The notes under the pieces are model-generated. The model saw nothing but the letters and a program-made list of their open reading frames with translations, had not been told where the DNA came from and made no database searches. 64,000 nucleotides of DNA from contig LODT01000051.1 in NCBI GenBank assembly GCA_001606155.1, positions 682,001 through 746,000 on the forward strand, given 5' to 3'. Positions 9,323 to 19,177 of the stretch are shown here, piece after piece; position 1 is the stretch's first letter, and every line of letters begins with the position of its first letter. A program made the position numbers and the translations under genes. This stretch comes from Tieghemostelium lacteum. Its lineage: Eukaryota; Evosea; Eumycetozoa; Dictyosteliales; Raperosteliaceae.

Positions 9323-11890
9323 TTATTCAACATTAAAATTTGGATGTTTATCAAGAATTCTTTCAGACTCATTTTCATTAGATTCAATTTCAACTAGAGA
9401 TTTTTCTCTTTTGATCATTCTATTTATAACCTTTTCTAAAATTTCAGATTCACCTTTGACATGAGACTTTTCAATTTGTTTAGCTTCTAAAAAGTCTTGA
9501 ATTACACCACTTATTATATCCTTTTGTTTTGAAGAACCATTTTTCATTGTATAGTAAATAACAGATTTGGATAATTGGAAAAACTTCTCTGAGGAAATGG
9601 TGATTCTATTGTCATTTATCTCTTCAATTTCCACATCATCAGTCTCCACATGAATAATTGATTTTTGTAGGAGTCTAGCAGCTTCTTGTACATAGTTGGC
9701 TTTAACTTCAGTATCTAGATTCAGTCTTGCCAGAGCCTCTGAAAGTCTAATCATAGATTCCAGTTGTCTAACCGTTATTCTATAAGATGCTCTTTGTGTG
9801 GATGCAGTATCATTTTGTCTGAGAGATTTGTAATGGAATTCTAAAAGCTGTGCTGCTTCAGCTCCTATAACAGGTTTAACAAATTTGGAGTATTTAATGT
9901 AGTTTTTAAGTTCGTCTGGTGTGAATTTTGATTTGAATGCTTTATCTTTCTTTTGATGAACTGCTACAATATGTTCAGCAATCCTTCTATCGATTTCGGG
10001 GCTGCATTCGTCTTGTACAACATAAAATAAGTCAAATCTCGACATTAAAGGACCCCCTATATTCAAATTTGCAGCTAGAGATTTAAGTATATCATAACGA
10101 CCTCCAATGGGGTTCGCAGCTGCCAAAATACTGGTTCTAGCATTAAGAGTTGCATGAATACCAGCTTTTGCAATGGAAATTGTTTGTTGTTCCATTGCCT
10201 CATGGATAGCAACTTGATCCTTTGGATCCATTTTATCAAATTCATCAATACAACATATACCATTATCTGCTAACATTAAAGCACCAGCTTCAATATTAAA
10301 ATCACCAGTTTCTGGATCCTTTACAACTGTAGCTGTAAGACCAGCAGCTGAAGATGCTTTACCACTAGTATACACTGATCTAGGTAAGAATGCAACCAAA
10401 TACTTTAGAAATGATGATTTTGAAGTTGAAGGATCACCAACTATACATATATTGATGTCACCTCTTAATCTGATCTTTTCAGGTGTCTTTTTATGAACAC
10501 CTCCAAATAACATTAAAAGTATGCCTTTCTTAATAGCCTTATGTCCAAACACAGAAGGAGCTATGGATTGGGCTAAATGGTTATAGAGATTCTCTGTATT
10601 TTTCATTTTCTCAATGGATTGTCTTTCCTTCTCAGTGAGAGAGTTTAAGAAGGCTTGTTGGGAGTTTTCATTTTCCATATCTTCGTCATCGTCATCTAAA
10701 GGGTTTTTAGGTTCTGCATTGGAGTTTATACCAGTTTTAAATTGATTATCTTCCATTTCCATATCATCAGATTTGGAGTTGATTACATTGAATTTAGATT
10801 CAGTACTCTTTACACTATGTGAAAAGAAACATATTTTATAGTTCATCTCACGTACACCTAGATCTTTTAGACCTGTAACACCACCAAAATCATCTTTACC
10901 ACCTGATGCACCACCTTTTCCATCACCACCTGGTGTATTATTAGGCACACCTTTAATAACCGATGCATTATTACCTATATTCATACGACTGACATCAGGA
11001 ACTACATTCATAGTTCCTACAAATAAACATTTATCACCTGCTCTTGCAGATTCCACTGAATCACCTCTGAGGATAATCTCAAGGGACCGAGGCATGGAAC
11101 CTGATGGAATCTCAGTAGAGTTCTCCTGTATTCTAACTTTTTGCCAATCTGTAAATGTAGAATCCTCCATATTTAGTCTCCAACGTCTAGTATTGGAACA
11201 CAGAGGATTCAAACATTTACTAGGTTCAGTGTACTTAAATTGTTGTGGTATGATATTCGATGATGTTGAGCAATCCATACAATAGAATTTACCCAAAATC
11301 AATTCAGGTCTGATTTCAGAGGTTCTGGTTACTGTTCCAGATATTGTACATAGTGTACCTATTCTAGCAGTTCTGAGATCTCTTATCTTCAATATTGGTG
11401 TTACATTAAAAAAACATATATTATAGATGACTCTGGTGTGATCTTTTTTTGCTGGTTTTGTATCTACATCCATATCTTTAGGGCCATTTTCATCTAAAGG
11501 TGGATCATCAATCACTGAATCATCTATAGATGAATCTTTAAAAGTCTTTCTTATAAACATATTTAAAGCTTTTTTAATTGATGGTTCTAATCTATAGTAA
11601 TTCTCTCTAATTGCATTAGCAAGATCTTCCCTATATCTCTCTAAATGACCATAATCAACATATAGATTAGACTTTTGTTCATTTTTCATCTTTTCAACTT
11701 GATAATAGTAAAAAGAGTGTTCTCTAAATGCTTTGTTCTTTGATATTAGCTGTTCTGATGTCTTAAACAATTCAAGAAACTCTATAAATGCTGTCTTTAT
11801 ATATTCTGCTAATTCATCTTTTACTTTTGCATTTTGTTGATTGGTATTATACTGAACTTCTTTATCATTATTGTCATCTGTTGATATCAT
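9323..11890 (-). CDS. mcm6: MCM6, replicative helicase subunit
   Basis: Single exon, 855 residues. MCM6 is indicated by the order and detail of motifs: N-terminal helical domain; zinc site with Cys204, Cys207, Cys226 and Cys231; TDWQKVRIQE; GSMPRSLEIILR; then the AAA+ core with Walker A GDPSTSKS (about 485; most MCMs have STAKS), Walker B CCIDEFDKM (about 545), SSAAGLTATVV and the arginine finger MSRFDLF. A winged-helix C-terminal part follows, with RITVRQLESMIRLSEA. A loop of about 100 acidic, Gly-rich residues between the N domain and the core is longer than usual. Known role: part of the MCM2-7 hexamer that unwinds DNA in S phase. An E2F-type site lies about 60 bp upstream. Confidence 0.95.
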   Translation of the reverse strand: MISTDDNNDKEVQYNTNQQNAKVKDELAEYIKTAFIEFLELFKTSEQLISKNKAFREHSFYYYQVEKMKNEQKSNLYVDYGHLERYREDLANAIRENYYRLEPSIKKALNMFIRKTFKDSSIDDSVIDDPPLDENGPKDMDVDTKPAKKDHTRVIYNICFFNVTPILKIRDLRTARIGTLCTISGTVTRTSEIRPELILGKFYCMDCSTSSNIIPQQFKYTEPSKCLNPLCSNTRRWRLNMEDSTFTDWQKVRIQENSTEIPSGSMPRSLEIILRGDSVESARAGDKCLFVGTMNVVPDVSRMNIGNNASVIKGVPNNTPGGDGKGGASGGKDDFGGVTGLKDLGVREMNYKICFFSHSVKSTESKFNVINSKSDDMEMEDNQFKTGINSNAEPKNPLDDDDEDMENENSQQAFLNSLTEKERQSIEKMKNTENLYNHLAQSIAPSVFGHKAIKKGILLMLFGGVHKKTPEKIRLRGDINICIVGDPSTSKSSFLKYLVAFLPRSVYTSGKASSAAGLTATVVKDPETGDFNIEAGALMLADNGICCIDEFDKMDPKDQVAIHEAMEQQTISIAKAGIHATLNARTSILAAANPIGGRYDILKSLAANLNIGGPLMSRFDLFYVVQDECSPEIDRRIAEHIVAVHQKKDKAFKSKFTPDELKNYIKYSKFVKPVIGAEAAQLLEFHYKSLRQNDTASTQRASYRITVRQLESMIRLSEALARLNLDTEVKANYVQEAARLLQKSIIHVETDDVEIEEINDNRITISSEKFFQLSKSVIYYTMKNGSSKQKDIISGVIQDFLEAKQIEKSHVKGESEILEKVINRMIKREKSLVEIESNENESERILDKHPNFNVE

Positions 11891-11948
11891 ATTTCTTGAA
11901 AGTGTTGGTTAGATACGGTAAGCTAAAAAAATGAATAAGAAAAAAAAA

Positions 11949-11957
11949 GGCGGGAAA
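11949..11957 (-). promoter_or_regulatory. E2F-type site upstream of MCM6
   Basis: The plus strand reads GGCGGGAAA, i.e. TTTCCCGCC on the coding strand of MCM6, a full match to the E2F consensus, about 60 bp before the start codon. The site overlaps an inverted repeat (GAAAGTTTTAAACTTTC at 11954-11970, then CCCG). G/C-rich words are rare in intergenic DNA here, which makes the match stand out. E2F control of MCM genes is known in animals and plants; function here is inferred. Confidence 0.6.
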
Positions 11958-12032
11958 GTTTTAAACTTTCACAAAATCCCGATATAGTTAAATAAATCTA
12001 TTTAATTTGTTTATAATTTATTTAGAATTGAT

Positions 12033-13520
12033 CTATAGATTACTGTCATTATCATCATTGTGGTATTTAGAAGATGTGGTTGTTGTAGTTGTGGTTGTGG
12101 TAGGTTTGGATAATAGTGCATTTAGATTTTGAGATTGTTTTGATTGTGGTGCTAGAGAAGGCAGATTTTTGTTTACTTTTAATTCTTTATTGGCATAATT
12201 AATGCCTTCAACAGAGTAGTGAATTGGAGTACCTTCATAGACAATCATATAGTAGTTGGAAGATGATGCAGCAACTTGAGTTATCTTTTTATACATTAGT
12301 GATGGATCATCAATTTTATGTTTCAGTGGGAACCATGGGTCTTGTTTTGAAACTGTTATATCAGCACCAAATGTATATACCTCCTGATTTGGTGTCAAAA
12401 TGATATTGTATTGCTGAGACTGATGAATTTGTTCAACATGTTTAATAGGAGTTTGCAATGCTTTTCCAATAATTTCAGGTTTTTGAATAATAACGTTACC
12501 CCACTGACCCCACACATAACACTCTTTATTAGTATTTACCAAAACTGAGTTATTACTTCCACAAGACAAATGCACGATATCAAATGCCTTTAAAGGTTCA
12601 ATTAATATTGGACTTGCTCTAGTCTCCTTTACACCATGACCTAATTGATACTCGTCACCTCTGCCCCATCCCCATACACATCCATTCTCTACCAATGCCA
12701 AAGTATGGTCATCACCACATGCAATCTTTAATATCTTCCAATTCAAAAATGGAGCAGCTTCTACATATAAAGGTTCTCTTGTAGTTGTAGAAACCTTTTT
12801 AATCTTATTAAATTGACCACCTCCTATCAATTCAGTCTTTCCCCATCCATAGAGATTATTCTGAGAATCTACAGCCATTGAATGTCTAAATCCACTGCAA
12901 TATAATCTAATATTTTTATCCTTTAATGCTGCTACCAAAGTTGGTGCTGATTTCTGGTCATCTACAGCATGTCCCAGTAATCCACCTTTACCACATGTGA
13001 ATATCTCCCCTTTATCATTCCAAAATACACTATGTTCTAAATGTGCTTCTGCATTCTGTATTTTTAATAAAGAGTTTGAAAACAATGTCAATTTATCAGC
13101 TTTACTATGTGAAACACTACCAAATTGACCATGTTTATTCACACCTGTAAAATAGATTTTATTATCCTCTGTTGTAATAAAATTTTATTTGAAATTAGTC
13201 ATTATATGAATATCAAATATACAGACCACAGCTCAAAACTTACTTGAAATAAAGAAACAATGGTCATTACCAAGGGATACTCTAGAGACATCAACTGCAA
13301 ATGATGAGTGAATTGATACAAAATCTTTATGAAATGTTACAGGTTTAGTTGGATTAACTCCAAATATCCCATCTTGATTATTTCCAAAACCAATTACAAA
13401 TCCACCATTCATTGCAGCTGAATCCTCTGGTGTAATAATAATATGATATTTCTCCTCTTTATCTGATTTTAATTTATCAGTGATCTTATCAGGAATCTTA
13501 TCACTAATTTTAGATGTCAA
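12033..13520 (-). CDS. RCC1-repeat protein
   Basis: Exons: 13520-13244 and 13168-12033, with a 75-bp intron (donor GTAAGT, acceptor CAACAG). The splice joins NDHCFFIS to KDNKIYFTGVNKHGQFG within one RCC1 blade. Several RCC1 repeats are visible: FVIGFGNNQDGIFG, YFTGVNKHGQFG, IFTCGKGGLLGH, LYGWGKTELIGG, VWGWGRGDEYQLGHG, CYVWGQWG and VYTFGAD. Together they form about one seven-bladed propeller. A Ser/Thr-rich tail with a Thr run follows. RCC1-type propellers act as Ran exchange factors or as binding platforms; this one lacks features that would identify RCC1 itself. The N terminus is uncertain: the open frame has no ATG before the propeller, but MFKK would join if the A7 run (13521-13527) were one base shorter. 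About 470 residues. Confidence 0.8.
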
Positions 13521-13728
13521 TTTTTTTAAACATTTTCTATAGTTTTGAATATAGAGATAATCTCGTATATGTATAAATAAATATAATTATGAAATAATAT
13601 ATGGGTGTGGGGGGTTGGTAATTGTAGAAAATTTGAAAATGAAAATTGTAATTTTGAAAAATGAATTCATATAACCTTCATTTTTTATATTGTCGTCATT
13701 CTGGAATCATTTTTTTGGGATTCAAAAG

Positions 13729-15024
13729 ATGAGTTATAAACACAAAGATGATGATAGAATAACAAAATCAGAACATCGAATTGACTACGATAAAGATCCT
13801 AAATATAAAGATAGAGACTATAGAGACTATAATAGAGACTATCATAGAGATAGGGATTATAGAGATAGTAATAAAGAGTCAAAGGAATATAGAGATTCCA
13901 GAGACTCTAGGGACTATAGAGATAGAGAATATAGAGATGGTAATAGAGATAAAGATTACAGAGACTCTAGAGACAAAAGATACGAAGATAGACATTACGA
14001 AAATAGAGATAAAGATTATAGAGATAATAATAGAGATAATAGAGATAGGGAATATAAAGATAGTAGTAATGATAATAGTGGCAGTAGATCCAATAGGAAA
14101 AAAGAATATGGTAGAGATGATAGAAAGTCTAAAATATCATATGAAGATGATTATAGATTAGATGATTCAAAGTCTAATAGAGATAGAAATTATAATAGAG
14201 ATAACTATAGGTCAAATACGGATTCTAAAGACTACTTGGAAGAAAGAAAAAAACAAAGACAAGAGGCATCATGTTCGCCTATTTATGAAAGATCACCTTC
14301 ACCACCTAGAAAAAAGGAACCAAAGGAGAGAAAGAGATCAAGATCTAGATCATCTTCTGTGTCATCTAGAAGTAGTGATAGCGATTCCAGTAGTAGAGAT
14401 AAAAGAAAATACTAAATACTAAATCAAAGAAGTAAAAAAGAAAAGAAGAGAAGAAAAAAGAGAAGAGATAAAAAGAAAAAGTCATCTTCTAGAAAGAAGA
14501 ATGATGAAAGTGATGATAGTGACAGTAGTGATAGTGATAGTGATAGAAAGTCTAGTAGAAAGAAACATAAACATAGACACCATGGAGATGATGAAGAAGA
14601 TGAAAGTTCATCTTCAGAGTGGATGGAAGTTGAGAAACCAAAGGAACCTCAGATGTTCTTGTCGAGTACTGAAATTGGTCCTAGACCATTACCAGAGGTT
14701 ACTGTGGATAGTTATGGTGGTAATATGTTACCTGGTGAAGCTGAGGGTTATGCAAAGTTTGTTAAAGAGAATAAACGTATTCCACGTAGAGGTGAGGTCG
14801 GTATGTCATCTGATCAGATTGCACAGTTTGAGGATGTTGGTTATGTAATGTCTGGGTCGAGACACAAAAGAATGAATGCAGTTCGTCTGCGTAAGGAAGG
14901 TCAAGTCTACTCAGCAGAAGAAAAAAGAGCAATGGTTCAACTACACAAGGAAGAGAAAGAGAAAAAGAATAATAGAATTTTAGCTGATTTCCGTGATATT
15001 ATAAATTCAAAATTAAATGAATAA
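13729..15024 (+). CDS. nkap: NKAP/SynMuv-domain nuclear protein (in-frame stop in the RS region)
   Basis: The ATG at 13729 (MSYKHKDDD) fits better than earlier non-ATG codons in the frame. Residues 1-228 are Arg/Asp/Tyr/Ser-rich, with repeats of RDYRD and REYRD, then an SR-like stretch. A TAA at 14413-14415 interrupts the frame. The same frame continues without another stop through a Lys/Arg- and Ser/Asp-rich stretch into the conserved C-terminal SynMuv domain (LPGEAEGYAKFVKENKRIPRRGEVG, YVMSGSRHKRMNAVRLRKE, ending at 15024). Known of the family: NKAP is a nuclear factor linked to splicing and transcriptional repression. I found no canonical intron that removes the stop in phase, though TACTAAATACTAAAT resembles doubled branch points. 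Either an unusual intron, a sequence error or a true break explains it. Confidence 0.8.
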
Positions 15025-15641
15025 TAATTCACACATAAACACCCCCTCCCACATCACACACTTCCGATTGTACATTCAAATAAAAAAACTGTTTATTGTC
15101 ACAACAACAACAATAACAGTTATTGTAAATGTTTCATAGACATAACAACAGCAAGTTGTTTTAACTTGTGTGGGTCTGTTTTCCTAAATATCCAAACTCT
15201 TTATACATCTCGCCAATATGAATCTCTAACAAAAGTGATTACACAAATCATTTGAAACAAAAAAAAAAAAAAATACACTAAGCCAATTTACACCTATCCA
15301 CATCTTTCATCATCCAAGTAGAAAAGATCAAAATAGTAATAGATCTTCAATTTGGATGAAAAATTGTCGATAACAGAATACAAAGAGGTCACAAAGATCG
15401 GATTACATATAATAATTATAATAAAAGCATTGTTTTTGTAAAATAATAATTTAACACTCAGAGATAGACATTTCTTTTGGATGTGCCTCAATTTTCTTTC
15501 TTTGTGAGTCCATTTAAATTTAACAATAACATTGTTGAATAAACAAATAATCAAAAAGATAATTTCATTATTATCTCTCTCAGATATATATACAATCCTA
15601 TATATTTTGAGAAATAATTTTATTTTATATATATATATAGA
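15025..15641. other. Intergenic, no clear gene
   Basis: C-rich 3' flank of NKAP (CCCCCTCCC), a CAA/AAC-rich stretch, a short imperfect hairpin (AACAACAGCAAGTTGTT, about 15134-15150), an A14-type run near 15260, and AT-rich leader for the next gene. A minus-strand open frame at 15294-15554 has no ATG and is not accepted. Confidence 0.5.
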
Positions 15642-15965
15642 ATGGCAAAAAGTAATAATAATTTTGATGATGGATCATCTGCATCTTCATTTGATTTTTC
15701 TTCTAGTGTTGATGGTACAATAGAAATTAAAAGTTTAAATAATAATACAGATCAACAACATACAATTGATATTGATAATAATATAGAAAATAGTGGTAAA
15801 AAAGATATAGATGGAATGGAACAGAATAAAGATGATGATTTAGACCCCAAAGATAAAAAAGTTTTCAAATCCAAGTTTGTAAAGAGAAATTGTTGTATTT
15901 ATTTATCCTGTCTATTTCTATTGGCAATAATAGTAATGATTATTTTGATTACCATTTACAAATAA
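15642..15965 (+). CDS. Small tail-anchored membrane protein
   Basis: 107 residues from an ATG preceded by a TATATA-rich leader. The first roughly 80 residues are hydrophilic and Ser/Asp/Asn-rich. They are followed by a basic patch (KKVFKSKFVKRNCC) and a single hydrophobic stretch of about 20 residues ending three residues before the stop (IYLSCLFLLAIIVMIILITIYK). There is no N-terminal signal. This is the layout of a tail-anchored protein with a cytosolic N terminus, as in SNAREs, but no SNARE heptads are apparent. Family not recognised. Confidence 0.6.
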   Translation: MAKSNNNFDDGSSASSFDFSSSVDGTIEIKSLNNNTDQQHTIDIDNNIENSGKKDIDGMEQNKDDDLDPKDKKVFKSKFVKRNCCIYLSCLFLLAIIVMIILITIYK

Positions 15966-16161
15966 TCTCTCTGACATAAACACGATATCACTTTTTAATA
16001 AACTATAGTCCCTGTAATATAAAATAAAATTGTAAAAATAGTTGTATACTACTAGTTTGTAGAACGACACCTCTTTCAAATGTCATCCTTTAGATATTGT
16101 AAAAAAAAGTGTAATTTTTTTAAGAATCTTCATTTTCAATTTTTCAAGTTTATTGCATAAA

Positions 16162-17118
16162 ATGGCATTTGTTAGTAGATTTCTAAAGACTAGCACTAGT
16201 CTTTCTAAAAATAATACATTTGGTTTATTTGGTACCACTACTAGAGGGTATTATTCAGGACCATATGGTCATGGACCTTATGAGAATGGATTGTATAAAG
16301 GTCCAAACCCATATTTTAATCATAATGTAGGACCAACTGATCCATATCAAAAGAAAGCAACTACAATCCTAACAGTAAGAAGAAATGGTAAAGTTGTTAT
16401 CATTGGTGATGGTCAGGTTACTCAAGGTCACTCTATTGTCAAACCCAATGCCAAAAAGATTAGAAAACTAGCAGATGGTAAAGTTATTGCTGGTTTTGCA
16501 GGTTCAGTTGCTGATGCATTCACACTCTTTGAATTACTAGAAAAGAAACTAAATGAACATAGAGGACTATTATTGAAATCCTGTGTGGAATTAGCTCAAC
16601 AATGGCGTACTGATAAATACTATAGAAAACTAGAGGCATCTTTAATTGTAGTTGATAAAGATATAACATTAAATATCGATGGTAATGGTGATGTTTTGGA
16701 ACCTAATGACGGTATTCTAGCTATAGGTTCAGGTGGTGACTTTGCATTGGCTGCTGCCAGAGCTCTCATTGGTGTTCCTGAATTAGAAGCTGAGGATATT
16801 GCAAGAAGATCAATGAAGATTGCTGCTGATATCTGTATTTATACAAATCATAATTTCATTGTAGAAGTTTTAGATCCAAATAGTCCGCAACCAACTACCA
16901 CAACCCCTACTGATAGCAGCAGTAGTTCAAATATAACATCTTCAACATTGTCTTCAACTCCAATAACTTCTGAGGAATCTTCTAATGCATCCAATGCATC
17001 TAATGCCTCTAATAGCTTTGAAAAAAAAACTTTAAATCTTTACAGTAGCAGCAGTAGTAATCAGAACTCAAACAGAAATAGAACAGACATTCACGATGAT
17101 TACAATAAAATTTTATAA
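16162..17118 (+). CDS. hslV: Mitochondrial HslV-type peptidase
   Basis: 318 residues from the ATG at 16162 (an in-frame TTG three codons earlier is not needed). Residues 1-66 form a Ser/Gly/Tyr-rich, acid-poor presequence suited to mitochondrial import. The proteolytic domain begins [13 protein letters not shown], so cleavage before Thr67 would expose the N-terminal Thr nucleophile of HslV/Clp[53 protein letters not shown] and IYTNHN(F) are diagnostic. Known role: HslV forms a two-ring dodecamer that works with the ATPase HslU, a bacterial-type system kept in mitochondria of some protists. Odd feature: an added Ser/Thr/Asn-rich tail of about 75 residues after the catalytic fold. HslU is not in this window. 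Confidence 0.92.
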   Translation: MAFVSRFLKTSTSLSKNNTFGLFGTTTRGYYSGPYGHGPYENGLYKGPNPYFNHNVGPTDPYQKKATTILTVRRNGKVVIIGDGQVTQGHSIVKPNAKKIRKLADGKVIAGFAGSVADAFTLFELLEKKLNEHRGLLLKSCVELAQQWRTDKYYRKLEASLIVVDKDITLNIDGNGDVLEPNDGILAIGSGGDFALAAARALIGVPELEAEDIARRSMKIAADICIYTNHNFIVEVLDPNSPQPTTTTPTDSSSSSNITSSTLSSTPITSEESSNASNASNASNSFEKKTLNLYSSSSSNQNSNRNRTDIHDDYNKIL

Positions 17119-17575
17119 GCACAAAAACAGTATAAACAATTCATAGAAAGAATATATATAAACCTTCCTCCACCCCTCCCACACTTGCACACAAAACACA
17201 CAAACAAAACAATGGTAGATTGAAGTAGTGGTTGTTGATTGATATCTTTTTTAAAAAAAAAATTAACAATATGGTTTGATCAGTATTCCCCCTAAAGTGA
17301 AAATTTTGTTATTATATATAATGAATAGTATAATATTCAATATTATAACGAATAGTTTGTGTATGGGTGTTTAATTTTTTTTAATGAAAAAATTGTGTGT
17401 ATGTGTTTAAATTATTTATAAATTTTCTCTAATATTTGTGTTATAGAAAAAGTATAATATTTTTATTTATATTCTTTTAATAATAGATTATAAAAAATTA
17501 TATTTATTTGATATTTTAATTTATTTGTTAAATTTATATTTGATATATATATAGAGATAGAATAATATTTATAGA
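17119..17575. other. AT-rich intergenic, no clear gene
   Basis: C-rich 3' flank of hslV (CCTCCACCCCTCCC) followed by about 300 bp of A/T-rich DNA with ATAT runs leading into the next ATG. Nothing gene-like seen. Confidence 0.5.
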
Positions 17576-18388
17576 ATGGAAAATCAAGAAAATGATGATA
17601 GTTTATTAAATTTTGATGAAATGTCTAGAGATGGTTTAGTAGAGCTGATACAAGAAATTAGAGGTGAATACTATATGTTGGAGGATAAATTCGAGTCGTT
17701 GGGTTCAGAGTACAAAGGTAAAATTAAAGAAATTGAATTTAATAGAAAATTGTTGACTGAAAGAGAAGATTTACTATTACAATTACAATGGGACCCTAAT
17801 CAAGACGCATCATATCTCTATCAAATGGGAGCTAGAGATGAAAAACATGCACAAGAACTAAAAATGAAAGCTTTAATGGACCAAATGAGAATCATGGAAA
17901 AAGGTGTATACGAAAGAGATGAAAAAATTAAACAGTTAGAAAAGGTAGTTGAAAAGTTTACATTGGCACAGATTGATCAGGGTATGACTCCAAATTCAGT
18001 TCAGATACCTTCTTATTCAACTATTCCACCTAATAATCAAGCTAGAGGTTTCCAATATGATATTCAGAATCACAAGAATCCAAGTGGTTTCAAATCTCTA
18101 TCTGAGTATCCGCTAAAAAGTAATTTAAATAGTTCATCAAATCAAGTGGAAAACAGTGTGCATGTTGTAACTCATCAATCATCACCTGTTAATAGAACTC
18201 CTAGTTTCTGGCAATCACCTACTGGCTATATAAATAGTTGGTTCAGTAAGAAAGAGGAAGAAGAGGAATCAGAAGAAAACCAGTCAGAAAAAGAAAACCA
18301 AAATCAAATTGCAAAAGAACTTGGTGTTAGTGATAATAAAACTGTAATCATACCTCTAGATGTACAAAGACCAATAAGTACAAACTAA
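17576..18388 (+). CDS. Coiled-coil protein, unknown function
   Basis: Single exon, 270 residues. Residues about 1-135 are heptad-like and charged (LVELIQEIRGEYYMLEDKFESLG, KIKEIEFNRKLLTEREDLLLQLQ, VYERDEKIKQLEKVVEKF), a probable coiled coil. The rest is Asn/Ser/Pro-rich with an aromatic motif (SFWQSPTGYINSWFSKK) before an acidic Glu run. No signal peptide or membrane segment. I do not recognise the family; the layout would suit a cytoskeletal or trafficking adaptor, but that is guesswork. It is followed on the same strand by the TEN1-like gene about 140 bp on. Confidence 0.65.
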   Translation: MENQENDDSLLNFDEMSRDGLVELIQEIRGEYYMLEDKFESLGSEYKGKIKEIEFNRKLLTEREDLLLQLQWDPNQDASYLYQMGARDEKHAQELKMKALMDQMRIMEKGVYERDEKIKQLEKVVEKFTLAQIDQGMTPNSVQIPSYSTIPPNNQARGFQYDIQNHKNPSGFKSLSEYPLKSNLNSSSNQVENSVHVVTHQSSPVNRTPSFWQSPTGYINSWFSKKEEEEESEENQSEKENQNQIAKELGVSDNKTVIIPLDVQRPISTN

Positions 18389-18525
18389 ACAATCTCAATC
18401 ACTACCAATGTAAAATCAAATAAATTTATTATTATTTCTATGTATCAAATCACCAAAACATTATTATTTATTATTTTATTTTAATTTTTATATTTATTAG
18501 AAATTCCACACAATTAGTTTTTGAC

Positions 18526-19029
18526 ATGTCACAAGAGGATTCGCAGGATGATATAGAAGTGGAGAATAGTAAAATCAAACCAGGTACTGTTTTATATCTT
18601 TCTGAGATTGAAGCAAATGCCAATGAAAATACAACAATTAGGACTATAGGTAAAATTGTTGATATCTTTGGAAAATTAGTTTTAATTGAATATCAAAACT
18701 ATTATATAATAATAGATATCAAAAATCTAGATAATAACAGTACTTCACCATCTAAACAGAGTGTATACCAATTTATTGGTAACCTTACTCTTATATTGAA
18801 TGATAATCAAAAGAAATTTTTTAATGAATCATGTAAACTCTATGGAAAAGATAAAATAATTCCATTTATTTTAGATGCTATTTTATATAGAAATATCAAT
18901 TCAATGCATTTGAAAACCTATGAAGACTCTGTGCGATACAAAAGAGTGTTTTTAAATGAAAAAATTGGTGTTGTACAGCAATCAAATATAGATTATAATA
19001 ATGAAAAACAAGAAGAAGAGGGTTGGTAG
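18526..19029 (+). CDS. TEN1-like OB-fold protein (putative CST telomere subunit)
   Basis: Single exon, 167 residues. After an acidic N terminus the sequence runs KPGTVLYLSEIEAN ... TTIRTIGKIVDI ... LVLIEYQNYYIIIDIKNL ... SVYQFIGNLTLI. This matches the order of strands and signature positions of TEN1 (PGT-x-L-x-EI, R-x-x-GK/R, a final G/S-x-Y-Q-FIG-x-L). Known role: TEN1 with STN1 and CTC1 binds telomeric single-stranded DNA and aids fill-in synthesis. A C-terminal extension of about 60 residues beyond the OB fold has no clear counterpart. Small OB folds such as RPA3 are alternatives. The match is by eye only. Confidence 0.5.
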   Translation: MSQEDSQDDIEVENSKIKPGTVLYLSEIEANANENTTIRTIGKIVDIFGKLVLIEYQNYYIIIDIKNLDNNSTSPSKQSVYQFIGNLTLILNDNQKKFFNESCKLYGKDKIIPFILDAILYRNINSMHLKTYEDSVRYKRVFLNEKIGVVQQSNIDYNNEKQEEEGW

Positions 19030-19177
19030 GTAAATAAATAATATTAAGAAATAAGTACATATGTATATTTTTATTTGTTTTTGATTTTTGAATTTGTAAT
19101 TGCTTAGTGGTTGGTTGATTGATTGGCATAGCTTGGGTATTATTGTTATATTACATTGATTCTAGTCATTTGATATT

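Noticed and set aside
15294-15554. Minus-strand open frame of 86 codons
   Set aside because: It has no ATG; an ATG in another frame (15513) gives only 20 residues, and no acceptor was found to join it to the open stretch. Some of the residues look protein-like, so a small spliced gene is not fully excluded.
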